Of a DNA stretch of 9,674 bases, positions 6,971 through 9,674 are shown in pieces (the stretch's first letter is position 1; every line of letters begins with the position of its first letter). The position numbers and the translations under genes were made by a program. The stretch lies in NCBI GenBank assembly GCA_046160725.1, contig JBJXHB010000523.1:1-9674 (forward strand). The letters are read 5' to 3'. The notes below the pieces were generated by a model that was given only the letters and a program-made list of their open reading frames with translations, was not told the origin of the DNA and searched no databases. The stretch comes from JBJXHB01 sp046160725 (GTDB taxonomy: Bacteria > Pseudomonadota > Gammaproteobacteria > Burkholderiales > Burkholderiaceae_C).

Positions 6971-8134
6971 ATGAAGTTCCCGACCACCCTCATCGCGTTC
7001 GCTGCCGCCCTGGCAGTGCCGGCCATCCAGGCACAGACCCAAGGCGTCAGCAAGACCGAAATCGTCCTGGGCTCGATCCAGGACCTCTCCGGCCCGATCG
7101 CCGCCTTCGGCAAGCAGTCCCGCGCCGGGATGCTGCTGCGGGTGGACGAAATCAATGAACAGGGCGGCATCGCGGGTCGCAAGATCAAGCTGCTTGTCGA
7201 GGATGCGGCCTACGACCCCAAGCGTGCCGTGCTGGCGACGCAGAAGCTGGTCAACCAGGACAAGATCTTCATGATGGTCGGGCATATCGGCACGGCCCAG
7301 AACCTGGCGGCCATGCCGATCCAGTTCGAGAAGAACGTCATCAACTTCCTGCCGATCACGGCGGCCCGCGAGATGTACGAGCCGTTCCACAAGCTCAAGT
7401 ACTCCTTCGCCGCCACCTACTACGACCAGATCCGCACCGTGCTGCCCAAGCTGGCGCAGGAGAAGAAGGCGTCCAAGATCTGCACCATGTACCAGGACGA
7501 CGAGTTCGGCCTGGAGGTGGTGAGAGGCGGCGAGGCCGGCCTGAAGACCATCAACATGGCCTTCACCGAGAAGACGTCCTACAAGCGTGGCGCCACCGAC
7601 TTCTCGTCCCAGGTGTCCCGCATGAAGGCCGCGGGCTGCGACCTGGTGGTGCTGGGCACCATCATCCGCGAGACCATCGGGGCCATCGGCGAGAGCCGCA
7701 AGACCGGTTTCAATCCGACGTTCCTCGGCTCCAGCGCCGCCTATACCGACCTGATCCACAAGCTTGGCGGGCCCGCCATGAACGGCCTGTATGCGACGCA
7801 CACCTCGGCGCACCCCTACCTGGATGCCGCCGACCAGAAGGTGAGCTTCTGGGCCAACAAGTACAAGACCAAGTTCAACGAGGATCCGACGGTGTTCTCG
7901 GTGTATGGCTACACCATCATCGACACGTTCATTCAGGCAGCAAGCAAGGCCGGCGCCAACCTGACGACGGAGTCGTTCATCAAGGCCATGGACACCTTGA
8001 CGATCCAGCCGGACATGTTTGGTGCGCCGCTGACCACCTTCGGCCCGCAGAAGCGGCTGGGCAACGACCTGTCGCGCATGTCCCAGATCACCGACGGCCG
8101 CTGGAAGGTCGTCTCCGACTACATCAAGCCCTGA
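6971..8134 (+). CDS. LivK-type ABC transporter periplasmic substrate-binding protein
   Basis: A 387-residue secreted protein of the branched-chain amino-acid-type binding family (Peripla_BP_6, type I fold). The signal peptide MKFPTTLIAFAAALAVPAIQA probably ends after A21. Family marks in the mature part are IVLGSIQDLSGPIAAFG (31-47), the first-lobe motif INEQGGIAGRKIKLLVED (61-78) and DPKRA (82-86). Later come a second-lobe stretch DLVVLGTIIRETIGAI and the usual VYGYTIIDTFIQA helix. Known relatives bind leucine-like amino acids, amides, urea or aromatic acids; the ligand here cannot be told. The neighbouring acyl-CoA ligase hints at a carboxylic acid that is taken up and then joined to CoA, but this is inference. 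The matching permeases and ATPases (LivH, LivM, LivG, LivF types) are not in the window, so it is either an orphan receptor or works with a transporter coded elsewhere. A strong terminator follows 23 bases after the stop. Confidence 0.92.
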   Translation: MKFPTTLIAFAAALAVPAIQAQTQGVSKTEIVLGSIQDLSGPIAAFGKQSRAGMLLRVDEINEQGGIAGRKIKLLVEDAAYDPKRAVLATQKLVNQDKIFMMVGHIGTAQNLAAMPIQFEKNVINFLPITAAREMYEPFHKLKYSFAATYYDQIRTVLPKLAQEKKASKICTMYQDDEFGLEVVRGGEAGLKTINMAFTEKTSYKRGATDFSSQVSRMKAAGCDLVVLGTIIRETIGAIGESRKTGFNPTFLGSSAAYTDLIHKLGGPAMNGLYATHTSAHPYLDAADQKVSFWANKYKTKFNEDPTVFSVYGYTIIDTFIQAASKAGANLTTESFIKAMDTLTIQPDMFGAPLTTFGPQKRLGNDLSRMSQITDGRWKVVSDYIKP

Positions 8135-8157
8135 ACGGGCGTTCCGCGCCAGACCGA

Positions 8158-8184
8158 GAGCCGCCTCAGGGCGGCTCTTTTTTT
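8158..8184 (+). terminator. Intrinsic terminator after the binding-protein gene
   Basis: GAGCCGCC (8158-8165) pairs exactly with GGCGGCTC (8170-8177) around the loop TCAG and is followed by seven T (8178-8184). This is a textbook Rho-independent terminator. It closes the ligase/binding-protein unit and separates it from rlmD, whose start is only 19 bases further on. Confidence 0.93.
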
Positions 8185-8192
8185 GCCCTGTC

Positions 8193-8198
8193 GATAAT
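8193..8198 (+). promoter_or_regulatory. -10 box of rlmD, leaderless-type
   Basis: GATAAT followed by CC ends five bases before the rlmD ATG and lies directly after the terminator. Transcription would begin at or just after the ATG if this is the -10. There is no Shine-Dalgarno. The -35 position falls in the terminator stem and has no clear match, so the call rests on the -10 and on the like pattern before surE. Confidence 0.4.
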
Positions 8199-8203
8199 CC
8201 ACC

Positions 8204-9568
8204 ATGGCTGAGAACAATGAATGGCTGCAGGTCGAGTCGCTCGACCTGGAGGCGCATGGCGTGGCGCATGACGCGACCGGCAAGGTTGTCTTCATCGAAG
8301 GCGCGCTGCCGGGTGAACGTGTGCAGGTGGTGGTGAGCAAGCGCAAGGCCGCCTGGGAGCGCGGCACGATGACCACCATGGCGCGCGAGAGCCCGCTGCG
8401 GGTGCGGCCGCGATGCCCGCACTTTGTACTGCACCGAGGCGCCTGCGGGGGATGCAAGATGCAGCATCTGGACGCGGCGGCACAAGTGGCGATCAAGCAA
8501 CGTGTGCTGGAGGACAACCTGGCACACCTTGCCAAGGTGCGGACCGAGCAGGTGCTGCGGCCCATCGAAGGCCCGGCCTGGGGCTATCGCCACCGGGCCC
8601 GCCTGTCGGTGCGCCATGTGGCGGCCAAGGGCGTGGTGCTGGTCGGTTTTCATGAGCGGCAGTCGCGCTACGTGGCCGACATGGACAGCTGTGCGGTGCT
8701 GCCGCCCAAGGTCAGCGCCATGTTGCCGGCGCTGCGGCGTCTGATCGGTGAGATGGAGGCGCGGGACCGGCTGCCGCAGATCGAGCTGGCCCAAGGTGAC
8801 ACCGTGGTGGCCTTGGTGCTGCGGCATCTGGAGCCGCTGACCACGGCCGACCGGCAGCGGTTGCAGGCGTTCGGCATCGAGCACGACGTGCAGTGGTGGC
8901 TGCAGCCCAAGGGCCCCGACACGGTGGCGCTGCTGGACCCGGCCGATGAGCGTCGGCTGGGCTATGCCTTGCCCGAGTTCGGCGTGACCATGCCTTACCG
9001 GCCCACCGACTTCACGCAGGTCAATGCCGCGATCAACCGCGTGCTGGTGGACCGCGCTGTACGGCTGCTGGCGCCACAGACGCATGAGCGGGTCATCGAC
9101 TGGTTCTGCGGCCTGGGCAATTTCAGCCTGCCGCTGGCCACCCGATGCGCCGAGGTGCTGGGCATCGAGGGTGCGCCGGCCCTGGTCGAGCGCGCGCGGC
9201 AGAACGCCGCTCTCAACGGGCTGGAGGCGCGCACGCGATTTGTGGCATCGGACCTCTTCGCGCTCGACGGCGCGGCCCTGGCTGCGCTGGGCAAGGCCGA
9301 TCGCTGGCTGGTGGACCCGCCGCGGGAAGGTGCCTTCGCACTGGCCAAGGCCTTGGCCGACCTGGCGCAGACCGGTGCGCCGCAGGGCTGGCGGCCACCG
9401 CGGCGCATCGTCTATGTCAGCTGCAACCCGGCCACCCTGGCTCGCGACGCCGGCTTGCTGGTGCACCAGGCCGGCTACCGCTGCAGCGCGGCCGGCGTGG
9501 TGAACATGTTTCCGCATACGGCGCATACGGAGAGCATGGCGGTCTTTGACCTGGAAACGGGTGCGTAG
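8204..9568 (+). CDS. rlmD: 23S rRNA (uracil(1939)-C(5))-methyltransferase RlmD
   Basis: A 454-residue SAM-dependent Fe-S enzyme (also called RumA) that makes 5-methyluridine at position 1939 of 23S rRNA. An N-terminal TRAM RNA-binding domain covers about residues 5-60. The four cluster cysteines are C71 (RPRCPHF), C81 and C84 (ACGGCKMQH), and C163 (DMDSC). The spacing between the first two is nine residues, against five in E. coli. The methyltransferase domain has DWFCGLGNFSLPLA (299-312), DPPREG (371-376), the catalytic nucleophile C407 in YVSCNPATLARD and the general base E443 in FPHTAHTES. The RumA branch of the TrmA/RumA family is favoured by the TRAM domain and the cysteine set, which TrmA lacks. 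The ATG at 8204 is the only start that keeps the whole TRAM domain. It lies next to the surE cluster in other betaproteobacteria too. It has its own -10 box after a terminator, so it is probably transcribed alone. Confidence 0.95.
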   Translation: MAENNEWLQVESLDLEAHGVAHDATGKVVFIEGALPGERVQVVVSKRKAAWERGTMTTMARESPLRVRPRCPHFVLHRGACGGCKMQHLDAAAQVAIKQRVLEDNLAHLAKVRTEQVLRPIEGPAWGYRHRARLSVRHVAAKGVVLVGFHERQSRYVADMDSCAVLPPKVSAMLPALRRLIGEMEARDRLPQIELAQGDTVVALVLRHLEPLTTADRQRLQAFGIEHDVQWWLQPKGPDTVALLDPADERRLGYALPEFGVTMPYRPTDFTQVNAAINRVLVDRAVRLLAPQTHERVIDWFCGLGNFSLPLATRCAEVLGIEGAPALVERARQNAALNGLEARTRFVASDLFALDGAALAALGKADRWLVDPPREGAFALAKALADLAQTGAPQGWRPPRRIVYVSCNPATLARDAGLLVHQAGYRCSAAGVVNMFPHTAHTESMAVFDLETGA

Positions 9569-9642
9569 GCTGGGCAAAGTCCTGCCGGGTTCGTTTAGGT
9601 GGTCCGGCGAATATCGGCTACAGCCGTCGTTTCGCCATGAAA

Positions 9643-9666
9643 AAAGCCCCGCCGAAGCGGGGCTTT
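9643..9666 (-). terminator. Intrinsic terminator, probably shared by convergent genes
   Basis: AAAGCCCCGC (9643-9652) and GCGGGGCTTT (9657-9666) are perfect reverse complements around CGAA. Read on the minus strand the loop is TTCG closed by C-G, the very stable UUCG tetraloop. The stem is followed by six T in total (complement of A 9640-9645), the better T-run. On the plus strand the tail is only TTTCTGCGGTT. It therefore looks best as the end of a minus-strand gene beyond the right edge, while also able to stop rlmD transcripts. The stretch 9569-9674 otherwise shows nothing. Confidence 0.88.
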
Positions 9667-9674
9667 CTGCGGTT

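Noticed and set aside
8523..8536. TGGCAC...TTGC resembling a sigma-54 promoter inside rlmD
   Set aside because: The two halves are separated by three bases instead of five, and the site is inside a coding region.
6698..9577. A 959-codon open frame on the minus strand, opposite the binding protein and rlmD
   Set aside because: It lies opposite three strongly supported plus-strand genes. The binding-protein and rlmD genes happen to be in the same frame, so one stop-poor antisense frame runs through both. Its product is rich in Gln, His, Arg, Leu and Val and has no recognisable domain, as expected from GC-rich antisense sequence.

Overview
This is a GC-rich window from a proteobacterial chromosome, most likely a betaproteobacterium of the order Burkholderiales. 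The signs are the surE-pcm-nlpD-...-rlmD gene order, the style of the two-component and acyl-CoA ligase/LivK-like genes, and -10 boxes of the TAGAATCC type placed almost against start codons. The genus cannot be fixed from sequence reading alone. Coding density is high and no gap exceeds about 180 bases.

Left part, minus strand (1-2262). Read in the direction of transcription, this holds a zinc-less NAD(P)H:quinone oxidoreductase (2262-1285), a NarL/FixJ-type response regulator (1180-446), and the N-terminal 139 residues of a one-helix membrane protein that runs off the left edge (418-1). The last is probably the partner sensor kinase.

Centre (2382-4881), plus strand, divergent from the oxidoreductase: surE (survival nucleotidase), pcm (isoaspartyl repair methyltransferase, overlapping surE by ATGA) and nlpD (LysM/LytM lipoprotein that activates a cell-wall amidase). 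This is the conserved stationary-phase and repair cluster. In many beta- and gammaproteobacteria rpoS follows nlpD, and in several betaproteobacteria rlmD comes after that.

Here the slot between nlpD and rlmD (5061-8134) holds instead a 618-residue long-chain acyl-CoA synthetase-like AMP-forming ligase and a LivK-type periplasmic binding protein, 53 bases apart. They look co-transcribed and end at a strong intrinsic terminator (8158-8184). The permease and ATPase genes that normally go with such a binding protein are absent from the window.

Right part: rlmD (8204-9568), the Fe-S 23S rRNA m5U1939 methyltransferase. It is followed by a near-perfect hairpin (9643-9666) that reads best as a terminator for a convergent minus-strand gene beyond the right edge.

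No mobile elements, CRISPR arrays, tRNA or rRNA genes were seen. The window is mostly core genome. The points worth a second look are the locus arrangement (no rpoS, orphan binding protein), the repeated leaderless-type promoter architecture, and the strongly degenerate LytM site of NlpD. I do not see a clearly new biological system.
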